This document shows, in pieces, positions 1 to 9,758 of a DNA stretch of 30,252 nucleotides. Both the position numbers and the translations under genes were made by a program. Within the stretch, counting starts at the first letter, position 1; each line of letters begins with the position of its first letter. This stretch comes from a virus: positions 1 to 30,252 of the IMG/VR virus record IMGVR_UViG_3300030090_002335; one strand, written 5' to 3'. The notes beneath the pieces are model-generated. The model was given only the letters and a program-made list of their open reading frames with translations, was not told the origin of the DNA and searched no databases.

Positions 1-201
1 ACCAGAGCTAGATGCTTGTCCACCTATAGTAAAATCACTATGAGATATAACATGTGTAGCTGTATTTGTTGGTGTTAAGGTGATTTTAAGTGGAAGACTA
101 GCCGCGTCAATAGTACCGTCACCATCTACGTCAACTGAACCCCAAGTTGAGTTTACATTAGCAGTAACGCTAGTACATTCAAATGTATAATTTAAAGCCA
201 T
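1..201 (-). CDS. Virion/tail protein, N-terminal fragment cut by the window edge
   Basis: Only the first 67 residues are visible; the gene continues past position 1. The ATG at 201-199 lies just after the stop of the giant nozzle gene (TAA at 205-203), so the two are almost contiguous and probably co-transcribed. The visible part is rich in Thr, Ser, Val and Asn in alternating patterns, which suggests beta-sandwich structure. It contains the loop DVDGDGTID (residues 24-32), which matches the spacing of EF-hand or dockerin-type calcium loops. The position after the connector and nozzle genes fits a tail fibre, appendage or other virion surface protein. The family is not recognised, and the function is inferred from context and composition only. 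Confidence 0.6.
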   Translation of the reverse strand, partial: MALNYTFECTSVTANVNSTWGSVDVDGDGTIDAASLPLKITLTPTNTATHVISHSDFTIGGQASSSG

Positions 202-202
202 A

Positions 203-3200
203 TTATTCGTTATCTTCTTCGTTTACAATTGTTATGTTTACTGTTTGACTAGAGCTTTCTACTTGATCTCCTGCCACCATCTTACCAAGACCTTGTACGC
301 TAAACTCTTTTAAGTCTTCTTTATCAATAGTATCTCTTTTGCCACCACTTATATTTTGAAACCATTTACCTTCTTTGTTTTTAAAATTAATAGCTTCACC
401 TTGTCTTGACAAGTCAGTTTGTATTTGACTAACCCACCAACCATCAACATTGTTTAAGTTGTAGTATTCACTATCTTGTGTATTTTGATCTATTCTACTT
501 TGTGAACCCTCGTAGTGAGCTGTTCTGAAACCTTTAACTACATCTGGCATTTCATTAAACGTAGCCACTAAATGGGAATTTGTAAAAAATCTACCATCTA
601 AAAAATTTGTACCAGTTGTTGTAATTGGTTTATAAAAAGTATTTCTATTAGTAACTTTACCATCAATAATAATATCCTCGTTGTGCATAAATATACCTTT
701 CTTGTCTACAGACTCACCGTTTACTATTTTATTAATATCAGTTGATATAGCTGTTAAATATTTCCCAGAAACACTAACACCAGTTTGTGGTACAAAAGAT
801 TTAAAACTAACCCAACCTTTTGAATCTTCATTAAACGAAACAGTTACATCATCTATACCTAAAGTATCTTTATAATCTAATGTTATATTATATTCACCAT
901 TAACAATATCAAAAGTACCTAATAAACTTTTACTTTTCTTTAAGTTGTCTCTAAACCAAGTTTTCATACCAACATTAGATATTGGAGTTAAACCGTCTCT
1001 TGATAATCTCATAACAGCACCACGCTGCATGTCTGTAAAATAAACTCTAAACTGATCAAAAGCCATTGATTCTGGATTTTTAGATATACCATAGTCTCCA
1101 GCGTAAGGCATCGCTGTACCTAAAACTCTATTTGATGCTAAAAGTTGAGGATTACCATCAGCGTTGAATAAAGCATCTTTATTTGTTTGAACTCTTAAAA
1201 TTTTATCTTCAGCTAAAACAACCATGTCAGTATCTCTAGTTTTTAACCTTTGTATTGTACCGTACATAGGATTTATATCCTTAGTTATTTTTTCAGCCAT
1301 ATTAAACTCATTGAGGTTGTTTGTACCTGAAGTTGAGTTATATAAACCTGAGTATATCATTCTACTGCCTAAAACTTCTTTACCGTAATCTAATATAGTA
1401 GATGAAGCTTTTACACCGTTATCTATTTGATTTGCATTAAAGTCATCTCTTATTCTATCTGACTCAACACCATTACCAAAAGAGAAACAATTACTCCAAC
1501 CAAGCTCTATTGGGAACTTCCACACGTTAGAATCTATTTTGTAAAAACCTGTTGCACTACTACACTCTCTAAATCTAGTTTCAGACGTGTACGTTATTTC
1601 TGGGTAAGTTATCAAACCATTTGACATTGTAGCCGTTATTGTCTCACCATTAGCATCTATAGGTTCCATGTTAGCTATTACCTTAGACATTGTTTTTGTA
1701 CCATCGCTGTGATTAAAAACTAAATAGTTAAATAGTATATTATCTGAAGCTATTATACTCTCTTCACCAGCCCAATAGTTTGGACCAGTACCACCACCAC
1801 CACCAAAAGTATTTAACTGAAGTTGCCCTGATAAGTACATCTCTCCTTTTATACCTATAACAGAGTGGCTTTTTGTATAACCTATGTAATACAGTCTATG
1901 GTTTCTTGATATTTCAACTTGCTCATCAAGCGCAAATGAATTGCTAGTTTGAGTAACAGGATCTATTACAACATCTCTATAAAAACCATTAAGATAGCTT
2001 TTCATTGTTATTGGTGAATTATAAGGGGCAAAAGTTGAAGTGTTTTCACTAGTTAGTCTAGTTGGAAAAGCGTTTGAGGCTTCATAGTATATATCTAAAC
2101 CTACATCTTCTTTTGGTTCTGTCTCCCATATAGCTGCGTTAGCTGGTGGCACATAAATGTCCCCAGCTATAGTAACCTGTTTAAGAGTTGTTATACCCAT
2201 AGCTTCTCTACCATCGTGACATATTTGACTTCTAGGATCCCAAACAGTAGTGTCTATACCTTTGTTAGGTAAGATTTGTCCAGTTTCTTTATCTAATCTT
2301 CTGAATTCTATTTTTATACTTTTTCTAACACAAAGGCCAGCTTCTGCCTCTTCAGCTAAAACATCAGCTTGGTCAAATACTTGTCCCTGCGTATTACCAC
2401 CAAAATATTCTGCGCCAGTTGGAAATATATGTTCATTGCAGGGTGTACAAGTAAAGTGTGTGTTTTCATCTGGTATATTATCATAACCCCAAGCGCTACC
2501 AGTAGTGTTATAACCACTATCTGGATGTGTTATACCACCAACATTTACAAAAGTAGTTACACCGTCAGCATAACCAGATATAGTTAAAGCTGATATAGTA
2601 GAACCTGGATCTGCGTCATCATAAACATTACTTATAGTAAAACCATCAAGACTGTTTATACTGTGCTTTGGATTTATGTTTGCAAAATTTAAAGGAGCAT
2701 AGCAATCTAAAGCGTTAGTACATTTAGCTTGATCATAAGCACCATCATTGTAAGCGTATTGACCAGTTTCACCATACCAAGGACTACGCCACCATCTAGC
2801 TCCTGGTGATTCGTCTATCTCAGGATCATCAAAATTAGTCCAAGCATAACTACCATCATCATTTGTAGCTGTTAGTGCTGCGTTGTGAGCATGTCTAGGT
2901 AGCACGCTCGTATTCCTGCTTTCCATTTCGTAAGCAGTATTAGTATTGCTAACAACAACATAAACTTCTAAATTTGGATCTCTATTAAATTTAAATCTAG
3001 TTCCTTGTGTTAAAAACTTTTCTCTAAAGCCATATGAGTTTTCTTCTTGATCTTGAGACCAATTGTTTAATACAGAAAAAGTAACAGCACCTAATTCACC
3101 TTCTGTTCCTTCAAAAGTATAAGCATCAAGAGTTGTTGATGGACTACCAGATAAAGTACCCTCTTCAAAAGCTGTGTGTTTATAATATGTTCCAGTGGGT

Positions 3201-6200
3201 TCATCATCTGGTAAACCGCTAACAACCTGTCTAGTTCTCATACCATCTATAAATATCTTAGCACCATGATTACCACGTTCTATTCCATTTTCGTTTGTTG
3301 AAGCTTCGTTTTTAAACCATGACCAAAATTTATATGTTATATTGGTTCTATTCATTACATTACCAGGTTCATCTTGACCACCACCAAACGGTATATCAGT
3401 ACCTAAAACATCTGTCAAGTTACCTTGAGCATCTCTTTCTTCATGCGTACAACCTAAAGCCAAAAACTCAGCGTCATAAGGATGGCAACCAACACCACTA
3501 ACCAAATTACCACCACCAGAATTACCACAAGCTTCATAATTTACATCACCTGTTCCAGCGTGTTCACCAGCCCAACCACCAAAAGAACCCCAAATGTTAA
3601 TGCCAATCGAGTTATCTAAATTAGCAACATTTAAATTACCAATGTTACCATTTGTACCTTGAAAAGCGGCTTGACTATCTATAGGTTGTATAACAGTATT
3701 ACCATTAATATCTGTAAAAGAAAAATCTGTAAATACACCATAAGTAACTAAATCATCTGTTTCTGTACCGTTAACGGTTAAATCTGGTTGATTAAACCAC
3801 TTGTAACCTCTTCTTGGGCCAGGATTATCATTAAACATTACACCTGGATTATACTCTTGATTATCTATATAACAAACTAAGTACGTGGTGTCATCAACAT
3901 AATATTGACTAGCATCTGTAACGCCTAACACTTTATTAGCTAAAACATCGTCTCTTTCTATTTTTACAAAAAACTTACCTTCAAACTCTGGTTGACTTTT
4001 TGTTACTAGTTCTCTAAACTCCATAAACCAAGTTATGTTTGGTAGAGGAGTAGCACCAAATTGTTCAACTAGTTGATCAAACATAGCTGTAGCGTTAAAT
4101 TCTTTGTCCCACCTTAAAACACCAGTTCCATCAAGCTCGGGATCATCAGGGTCTTCAAACTTATGTTGATACGTAACTAATCTCCATGGACATATAGAAC
4201 CTACAGTTGTTGTATCACTAACAGCTTTTAATCTTATTTGTAAATCACCTTGAGTTTCATAGCCATCTAAAAAACCACCCCATTTAGTATTTGTTATTGC
4301 TATTTCTGTAGATGTCATTAGTCTATCAGGAGCTTGTGTAAGAGGATTTACTGTGCTCCACATGTGGTCTGAGTACATAACGTCAGTCCAACCACTTTCA
4401 CCACCAGTTTCAAAAGCACCTAGTAAAAGTTGACCCATGTCTCTTTTTTGTTGTTTTATAAAATCAGGAGCTTCATTATCTATAGCAATAATTTTATATC
4501 TAGCAGCTTCTGCCACAGCGTTATCTGTTCCGTGTTCGTTTTTTAATATTAGATAAGTATCTTCGTCAATTTTGTTTCTATCCGCTGATGGAAAAGATAT
4601 CCATATATTACCATCTTCTGCATTGTACCATCTATCCATAACTAGATTATAGTACTCATTTGAGGTTTCTTTTATGTAGTATTTAGTGTAGTGAATCCAA
4701 TCATCTGGTATACCTTCATCTGTTTCACCCCAAAACTGTTGTAACTCTAATTTGTTTTTAAATTTTGAAAATTGTTTTGGCACTTTTATTGTACCATCAA
4801 ATACAGAGTATCTATCACCAGGTTCTTTTTGTTGTATATATGTAGCTGCAAATACTGGAGTTTCTCTACCATACTTGTCACCAAATACCATACCTACTTT
4901 ATAATCTCTTAATGATTTAATTGATTTATCAGGTGTAGTAGGTGATGGTGTTCTATATGTTTTTAAATGTTGTTTTATACTAGGCTTATTGTTGACGTCC
5001 CAACCCTGAACAACGTTTGCGTAAACTAATCTATTAGCTGCAATTTCTTGAGCCAACGCTGTTCTTGGTACATTATCCCATGCTCTTAACGTTTGATTGT
5101 TTGGTAGAGTTTTGTGTATCATTTCTGATGTTATATTTAACTCTCCAAAAGCTAATGTAGGAAACTCGTCGTTTATAGAAAAATTATCCCACTCTGGATC
5201 TATACCTCTAGTTATTGTTTTAACAACATAAACATTTGGACCTTCAGTAGTTTTATACAGTATATCTATAGCGGTAATATCAACCTGCCTGTCTCTTTGA
5301 GGTGGTATAAAGTCTTTTATAATTAAACTTCTAACAGTATTTGCCATACCTAGATTATAACCTTTTTTATAGTCATAATCAAATTGTCCAGGTAAAAATG
5401 CTATTTCAGAAAATGGACCAAAATTTGAATACTCACCATCTTCATACTTATACCTTAAACCAAACCTACCAAACTTTAACTCAAACAATGCATCTGACTG
5501 TTCTAGTGTTGTTGTCCAATAACCAGAGTTTGTTATAGCTGTTGAATATAGTAGGTCTTTATTTTTAGTTAAAACTCTAAATGTTATAACTTTGTAATCA
5601 CCTGAAAAGTCTATTGTTTCTACTTTAGCTGTTAACCAACTTTCAGTATCTGTTGTTTCTTCATTAAACTCTATTATATCGTTTATCTCATATTGTATAT
5701 TATTAAATATAGCAGGATCATTTGATGGACTAGAGGTTCCAGCTATATCACCTTCAGTTGGAATTGTAAAAGTATTACCAGGTTGTATGTCTTCATCTTC
5801 ACCTTCATAGTTAGCAAAGTTATAAAATACATTTGTTTGCGTTACAATACCTTCTCTCTCTGATTGACTCATTTCTACAACAGGTGCAGATAAAGGTGCT
5901 TTACGAATAACTGTTACGTGCTTTTTTTCTATATCACTATTAACGGTGGTTGATAGTGATTGTTCTATTTGATTATCATATGCGTCTAATAGTATTTCAG
6001 AATCTGTTGGTAACTCTAGTTTAACTTTAGTATGAGTTAAGAAATCTATTGAACCATCTTTACACTTTTTTATATTTATTCTTTTTGGCTCGTTGTAATT
6101 ATCAGTCCAAAATAAAAGATCATCAATAATGTTTATACCTGTTACTATTCTGTCTTGTTTAAAGTTTAAAGCTCTTCTTTCTTCTGGTATAAAAAATGTT

Positions 6201-6982
6201 ATAATGTCTACTTGGTTCCAGTTGACTGGTTGTTGTTCTGTGTAAAATAATATTTCATTACCATTTATATCTTGTATTTCAGCGCCTTGATCTCTAAAGC
6301 TACTGTTTATAGAATCTTGACTAAACTCTGGTTCAACATTAGTGTACATTGAATGAATATATTGTTGAGTTGAAGCTTGTGGAGTAGATGTAGCATAGTT
6401 GTACGCACGCATAACCATACCAACTCTAAGATTATCTGTTACACCTGGAGCTAAAGTTAATTGAGTATATTTTCCAGATGGTGGATCATCATCTGAAAGT
6501 ATATTTGCTTTTGTGTCCATAAAACCATATCTATCAACAACAACTGGATTAATAGAAGAGTCTGATGCATTATAACTAACATCAGCTTCTACTATATAAT
6601 CTATAAATATTTTTTTTGGATTTGTAGCTTGTTGAATAGTTGGGTTTTCAAGTGGATCACTTATAACAGACATAAATTTATCAACACTTGGAGATGCTAT
6701 TAGAAAATAAGCTTTATTATCTTTTTCGTTAGCCACGCTACCTATAAAAGAAGTATAATCATTATGCTTGTTACCCCATTTAGATTCGTAGTGTATAGAG
6801 TCTAAAATAGCTTTATTGCCAGGTATATTTTGAACAGTACCAGCGTTACCTTCACCTCCTTCAGAATTTGTAGTTCTGACCTGTATGTTCATCGCATCTC
6901 TGTACTGACCATTGGGAACAATTCTCTCATCGAGATCTTTGTTCATCTTACCAGAAGAAAAATCTTTTTTAATTTGTGGCAT
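203..6982 (-). CDS. Giant tail nozzle/stabilisation protein (gp12- or P22 gp10-like role)
   Basis: This 2259-residue protein begins MPQIKKDFSSGKMNKDLDER, a start I associate with the stabilisation or tail-tube protein of crAss-like and marine podoviruses. It sits directly after two connector/ring candidates, the usual place for the nozzle protein that closes the tail. The sequence is dominated by Asn, Asp, Thr, Gly and aromatic residues with no transmembrane helix, consistent with beta-propeller and beta-sandwich domains. A cysteine cluster (GVGCHPYD and LGCTHEE, around residues 1160-1185) and further Cys residues around 1400-1500 and 1820-1840 hint at inserted accessory domains. The C-terminal third contains TDMQRGAVMRLSRDG, the type of repeat strand seen in nozzle propellers. 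It is long even for this family. The tail-nozzle role is inferred from gene order and N-terminal similarity. Confidence 0.75.
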   Translation of the reverse strand: MPQIKKDFSSGKMNKDLDERIVPNGQYRDAMNIQVRTTNSEGGEGNAGTVQNIPGNKAILDSIHYESKWGNKHNDYTSFIGSVANEKDNKAYFLIASPSVDKFMSVISDPLENPTIQQATNPKKIFIDYIVEADVSYNASDSSINPVVVDRYGFMDTKANILSDDDPPSGKYTQLTLAPGVTDNLRVGMVMRAYNYATSTPQASTQQYIHSMYTNVEPEFSQDSINSSFRDQGAEIQDINGNEILFYTEQQPVNWNQVDIITFFIPEERRALNFKQDRIVTGINIIDDLLFWTDNYNEPKRINIKKCKDGSIDFLTHTKVKLELPTDSEILLDAYDNQIEQSLSTTVNSDIEKKHVTVIRKAPLSAPVVEMSQSEREGIVTQTNVFYNFANYEGEDEDIQPGNTFTIPTEGDIAGTSSPSNDPAIFNNIQYEINDIIEFNEETTDTESWLTAKVETIDFSGDYKVITFRVLTKNKDLLYSTAITNSGYWTTTLEQSDALFELKFGRFGLRYKYEDGEYSNFGPFSEIAFLPGQFDYDYKKGYNLGMANTVRSLIIKDFIPPQRDRQVDITAIDILYKTTEGPNVYVVKTITRGIDPEWDNFSINDEFPTLAFGELNITSEMIHKTLPNNQTLRAWDNVPRTALAQEIAANRLVYANVVQGWDVNNKPSIKQHLKTYRTPSPTTPDKSIKSLRDYKVGMVFGDKYGRETPVFAATYIQQKEPGDRYSVFDGTIKVPKQFSKFKNKLELQQFWGETDEGIPDDWIHYTKYYIKETSNEYYNLVMDRWYNAEDGNIWISFPSADRNKIDEDTYLILKNEHGTDNAVAEAARYKIIAIDNEAPDFIKQQKRDMGQLLLGAFETGGESGWTDVMYSDHMWSTVNPLTQAPDRLMTSTEIAITNTKWGGFLDGYETQGDLQIRLKAVSDTTTVGSICPWRLVTYQHKFEDPDDPELDGTGVLRWDKEFNATAMFDQLVEQFGATPLPNITWFMEFRELVTKSQPEFEGKFFVKIERDDVLANKVLGVTDASQYYVDDTTYLVCYIDNQEYNPGVMFNDNPGPRRGYKWFNQPDLTVNGTETDDLVTYGVFTDFSFTDINGNTVIQPIDSQAAFQGTNGNIGNLNVANLDNSIGINIWGSFGGWAGEHAGTGDVNYEACGNSGGGNLVSGVGCHPYDAEFLALGCTHEERDAQGNLTDVLGTDIPFGGGQDEPGNVMNRTNITYKFWSWFKNEASTNENGIERGNHGAKIFIDGMRTRQVVSGLPDDEPTGTYYKHTAFEEGTLSGSPSTTLDAYTFEGTEGELGAVTFSVLNNWSQDQEENSYGFREKFLTQGTRFKFNRDPNLEVYVVVSNTNTAYEMESRNTSVLPRHAHNAALTATNDDGSYAWTNFDDPEIDESPGARWWRSPWYGETGQYAYNDGAYDQAKCTNALDCYAPLNFANINPKHSINSLDGFTISNVYDDADPGSTISALTISGYADGVTTFVNVGGITHPDSGYNTTGSAWGYDNIPDENTHFTCTPCNEHIFPTGAEYFGGNTQGQVFDQADVLAEEAEAGLCVRKSIKIEFRRLDKETGQILPNKGIDTTVWDPRSQICHDGREAMGITTLKQVTIAGDIYVPPANAAIWETEPKEDVGLDIYYEASNAFPTRLTSENTSTFAPYNSPITMKSYLNGFYRDVVIDPVTQTSNSFALDEQVEISRNHRLYYIGYTKSHSVIGIKGEMYLSGQLQLNTFGGGGGTGPNYWAGEESIIASDNILFNYLVFNHSDGTKTMSKVIANMEPIDANGETITATMSNGLITYPEITYTSETRFRECSSATGFYKIDSNVWKFPIELGWSNCFSFGNGVESDRIRDDFNANQIDNGVKASSTILDYGKEVLGSRMIYSGLYNSTSGTNNLNEFNMAEKITKDINPMYGTIQRLKTRDTDMVVLAEDKILRVQTNKDALFNADGNPQLLASNRVLGTAMPYAGDYGISKNPESMAFDQFRVYFTDMQRGAVMRLSRDGLTPISNVGMKTWFRDNLKKSKSLLGTFDIVNGEYNITLDYKDTLGIDDVTVSFNEDSKGWVSFKSFVPQTGVSVSGKYLTAISTDINKIVNGESVDKKGIFMHNEDIIIDGKVTNRNTFYKPITTTGTNFLDGRFFTNSHLVATFNEMPDVVKGFRTAHYEGSQSRIDQNTQDSEYYNLNNVDGWWVSQIQTDLSRQGEAINFKNKEGKWFQNISGGKRDTIDKEDLKEFSVQGLGKMVAGDQVESSSQTVNITIVNEEDNE

Positions 6983-6986
6983 AATA

Positions 6987-7901
6987 TTATTTTATTTGTT
7001 TACTCATACCTTTTAGTATTTGAGTAAATTCTTCTATTTTAATATTAGATAATCTTATTTTTGCTTTTCTTGTTTCAGCAAATCTTTCTCTTTTAAATCT
7101 CATTAAAAGACCATCTGGTATACCTGTTCTACAAGATAACAAACCGTATGCTATCCACTTATAACAAGCTTCTTCACAAAACTTATGTATCACCATTTCT
7201 TCATCTGTACCTAAACTATCACTAATGTAATCAAGTACGATTGTTTTATTTACAGCACTAGAACTAAAATGTATATAACCTCTTTGATAATCTATATAAA
7301 ACGAACCGTGTTGATGAGCGTGTTGTGGATCAAGACCGTATCTTCTACCTCTATTTTCATGTTCAACATCTGAAGCGTCTGTAGAAGTTGTTGTTTGTTC
7401 TGTATGACTATTATCTTTGTATTTTGTCCAAGTAGTACTATCTCCATGTATATATGGATCACCATCACCAGTATTTAAGTCGTCATTTACTCCATCATTA
7501 TTAACATCATCAAAGGTATAAGAACCGTCTGCATTTTGGCTTATTTTAAAAGGATTAGAAGTTTTACCAGTTGGATATAAATTCTTTTTTATACCATCCT
7601 CACCAACCATAGTTAACTTAACATAGTTAACATAATCATGAGGTAATGGCATTTTTAGTGTATTAGGAACTACTATTTCTTGAGATTTAACAGACCTTAA
7701 AACATCATATGTTAATTCTTGAGCAGCTCTCATTGCATGAAACTGAACATCAGTTCTATTTACTTTAGCTAACACCTTACCTTCGCCAACGTAAGCAAAC
7801 ATAAAAGCGTTTATAATATTTTCAAGAGTAACAAATTGGTAGTTACCAAGATCATTGCCATTGTAGTATTCAGATTGAGTTTGATTATCTAATAGTCCCA
7901 T
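6987..7901 (-). CDS. Head-tail connector/ring protein candidate
   Basis: A 304-residue soluble protein, separated by only a few bases from the nozzle gene downstream and the second connector gene upstream. The N-terminal third (around residues 25-110, with NIINAFMFAYVGEG and the helical HAMRAAQELTYDVLR) and the C-terminal helical part (CEEACYKWIAYGLLSCR) resemble the adaptor or ring proteins found between capsid and nozzle genes in podoviruses. A middle insertion contains DVNNDGVNDD followed by NTGDGD (about residues 133-148). This Asp/Asn-rich pattern is typical of calcium-binding loops, and the stretch around it is low-complexity and Thr/Asp rich. It probably forms one ring of the neck. Which of the two adjacent proteins contacts the portal cannot be told from sequence. 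Confidence 0.65.
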   Translation of the reverse strand: MGLLDNQTQSEYYNGNDLGNYQFVTLENIINAFMFAYVGEGKVLAKVNRTDVQFHAMRAAQELTYDVLRSVKSQEIVVPNTLKMPLPHDYVNYVKLTMVGEDGIKKNLYPTGKTSNPFKISQNADGSYTFDDVNNDGVNDDLNTGDGDPYIHGDSTTWTKYKDNSHTEQTTTSTDASDVEHENRGRRYGLDPQHAHQHGSFYIDYQRGYIHFSSSAVNKTIVLDYISDSLGTDEEMVIHKFCEEACYKWIAYGLLSCRTGIPDGLLMRFKRERFAETRKAKIRLSNIKIEEFTQILKGMSKQIK

Positions 7902-7903
7902 AT

Positions 7904-8602
7904 TTAGTCATTTTGTGATTGTTTGATTGCAGCTTCCATACCACCTCCATATTGAACTACATCTGGCTTCATTATAACTACACCCGATAATGCTAGTATT
8001 TTTGCAACTAAAATTTCTTCCTCTGATTTGTGTAGTGAAAAATCTACCGAACCAGTAGAGTTATATAAAGCAGATCCTTGAACAACTACGTAGTTCCAAT
8101 TTGGTTTTGTTGGGGTTTTATAGTAATTAAGAGTTATCTCTATATCTGTTATTGGAGTTGGATAAATATTAAATTTACTATCACTTATACCTCTTTCAAA
8201 AACCCTTCTTTTATGTGTAGCTTTTGTTAAAGGATTATTCTCAGAATATATTATTTCATCTGTTGACATTTCTACAATAGGTAGATTATCACAAGTTACA
8301 TTTTTTATTCTATATATTGAGGTTGTTAAATTAAAATAAGTTTGACCAGATGGAACACTTATTGTTTGTGAAGCTATAAATGGATGTAGTTTTTCTTGTA
8401 GCATTTCCATTTCATCACCATATGATATATTTGTTTTTGGTTTTAAATCAACCGTTTTAAAATCATGAAAATATCCATTATATATTTCCATTTGAGCTTT
8501 ATCAGCTAATAAATTAAACTCTTGAGGCGTTATATAACCTCTTTGTTCTTTATTAGCCATTGCTAAAACTTTTTGATATACTGTATCTACGCTTACTGAC
8601 AT
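7904..8602 (-). CDS. Head-tail connector/ring protein candidate (adaptor)
   Basis: A 232-residue protein beginning MSVSVDTVYQKVLAMANKEQ. I recognise this start, followed by RGYITPQEFNLLADKAQMEI, as typical of a conserved connector-region protein in marine phages. The helical N-terminal half followed by a beta-rich middle (TISVPSGQTYFNLTTSIYRI) fits adaptor proteins that bridge portal and tail. The stop lies two bases before the next connector gene, and the two are clearly co-transcribed. No catalytic motif is visible. The role is inferred from position between the capsid and nozzle genes and from family memory. It could instead be a capsid-vertex or tail-tube component. Confidence 0.65.
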   Translation of the reverse strand: MSVSVDTVYQKVLAMANKEQRGYITPQEFNLLADKAQMEIYNGYFHDFKTVDLKPKTNISYGDEMEMLQEKLHPFIASQTISVPSGQTYFNLTTSIYRIKNVTCDNLPIVEMSTDEIIYSENNPLTKATHKRRVFERGISDSKFNIYPTPITDIEITLNYYKTPTKPNWNYVVVQGSALYNSTGSVDFSLHKSEEEILVAKILALSGVVIMKPDVVQYGGGMEAAIKQSQND

Positions 8603-8604
8603 TT

Positions 8605-8766
8605 TTATTTATTGTTATATGGAAACTTATTATTCAACCACTCTTTACGTTTATTACAACCACAGTCTTTTTTACCAACAGCACCCATTGATAGTTCTAC
8701 CAACGATTTTATACCAGTTGCTTTTGTAAATTTTTCAATTGAATCACCTAAACCTTTTGAACTCAT
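8605..8766 (-). CDS. Small conserved phage protein with CGC...RKxxLNxxFPY C-terminus
   Basis: This gene encodes 53 residues starting MSSKGLGDSIEKFTKATGIK and ending with DCGCNKRKEWLNNKFPYNNK. The pattern GLGD-x-IEK-x-TKATGI followed by CGC, RK, LN and FPY is one I associate with small conserved proteins inside structural clusters of marine phages; the function is unknown. The two cysteines could bind metal or form a disulfide, and the protein is basic at its C-terminus. It ends two bases before the connector gene and is the first gene after a strong terminator, so it starts the neck-tail transcription unit or is reached by read-through. The reading frame is supported by the motif, the tight spacing and the AT-rich leader. 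Confidence 0.7.
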   Translation of the reverse strand: MSSKGLGDSIEKFTKATGIKSLVELSMGAVGKKDCGCNKRKEWLNNKFPYNNK

Positions 8767-8822
8767 AATATAATATATTTTACTAGTATATAGTTACATA
8801 ATAAAGCGGAAGGTTAGCCCCT

Positions 8823-8857
8823 AAATAAAAATAGCCACCCGTAATGAGTGGCTATTT
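8823..8857 (-). terminator. Intrinsic terminator after the capsid-neighbour gene
   Basis: A perfect 10-bp inverted repeat (8829-8838 with 8848-8857) surrounds a 9-nt loop. Read on the minus strand it lies 18 bases after the stop at 8875 and is followed by a T-rich tract (complement of 8823-8831). This is the standard shape of a Rho-independent terminator. Confidence 0.85.
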
Positions 8858-8874
8858 AAACTAGTTAAATTATA

Positions 8875-9690
8875 TTAACCTAACCTTTTTTCAATATTAG
8901 AATATATTTCAACACCTTCATCTGTTTTAAACCAAGCAGCTAAAGCTGAATATGGATGTTCATCAAATGGTATTGTCATAATCTTTCTACCATTAGAAGC
9001 CCAAGTAAAATATCTTTGATCTTGAGATAACGACAGTATTCCAGCTTCAACAGCTTTAATACCAAAGTTTCTAAGCTGAACATTATCATCAGCAGCTAAT
9101 TCTAAGAACAGTTTTGGGTTTCTTTTAGCAAATAGCAAGAAATCTCTTCTAAGTTCCTTAGAACTCATATTACTAACATCAGATCCAACTTCTGCTCTCA
9201 TAATAGCTTCAGCCATATCAATATCCATGTCTTTAGCTATTTTCAAAGCTTCAATTTCAAACTCTAACCAATCTAATTGATTCTCAGCTATAGCAATAGG
9301 CTTGTACTCGTAAAACAATTGACCGTTATGAGGATGATATAGTGATAATAGTTTTTGTAAAGTTACTTTTGATTTTTCAACGTGAAGAGCACCATTTCTA
9401 AAAACAATATGCTCTAGTCTTTGATCGCCTTTCATTTCGTCAACAAAAGGGGTTTTTTGATTTTGACAATATTTAAGTTCTCTTTCGTAACCTAATTTTT
9501 CATCAAAGTAATAAATGTTAGAAGATCTAATAGTGTATGTTAAAGGTTTTTTACGTCCTTTTAAATAATAAACTCTATCTTTTATTTCCCAATCTGGTTT
9601 TTTTGATTCTTTTTTAACTATCGGTTTTTGTGCAACCGTTTGTTGAACTACAGGTTCTTCAACCGTAGTTGTTTCTTTTTTCTTTGCCAT
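8875..9690 (-). CDS. Conserved virion protein next to the major capsid protein
   Basis: A 271-residue soluble protein. The first 35 residues are Lys/Glu/Thr/Val-rich and probably disordered. The body contains DEMKGDQRLEHIVFRNG, LQKLLSLYHPHNGQ, DMDIDMAEAIMR and a C-terminal DEHPYSALAAWFKTDEG. I recognise this series as a family that recurs beside capsid genes in marine phages, but I know of no assigned activity. The gene has its own strong terminator, and a second terminator separates it from the capsid gene, so its dosage is controlled separately. It may be an auxiliary capsid, vertex or internal head protein. No nuclease, protease or nucleotide-binding motif is visible. Confidence 0.65.
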   Translation of the reverse strand: MAKKKETTTVEEPVVQQTVAQKPIVKKESKKPDWEIKDRVYYLKGRKKPLTYTIRSSNIYYFDEKLGYERELKYCQNQKTPFVDEMKGDQRLEHIVFRNGALHVEKSKVTLQKLLSLYHPHNGQLFYEYKPIAIAENQLDWLEFEIEALKIAKDMDIDMAEAIMRAEVGSDVSNMSSKELRRDFLLFAKRNPKLFLELAADDNVQLRNFGIKAVEAGILSLSQDQRYFTWASNGRKIMTIPFDEHPYSALAAWFKTDEGVEIYSNIEKRLG

Positions 9691-9712
9691 AATATAATAT
9701 AATAAAAATTAA

Positions 9713-9748
9713 TAAAAAATATAAGGGCGATACGTGACCGCCCTTATA
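9713..9748 (-). terminator. Intrinsic terminator after the major capsid gene
   Basis: A perfect 10-bp inverted repeat (9720-9729 with 9739-9748) encloses a 9-nt loop. On the minus strand it begins about 10 bases after the capsid stop and is followed by a T-run (complement of 9713-9719). It should set capsid mRNA stability and limit read-through into the neck and tail genes. Confidence 0.85.
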
Positions 9749-9758
9749 AATAAATGAT

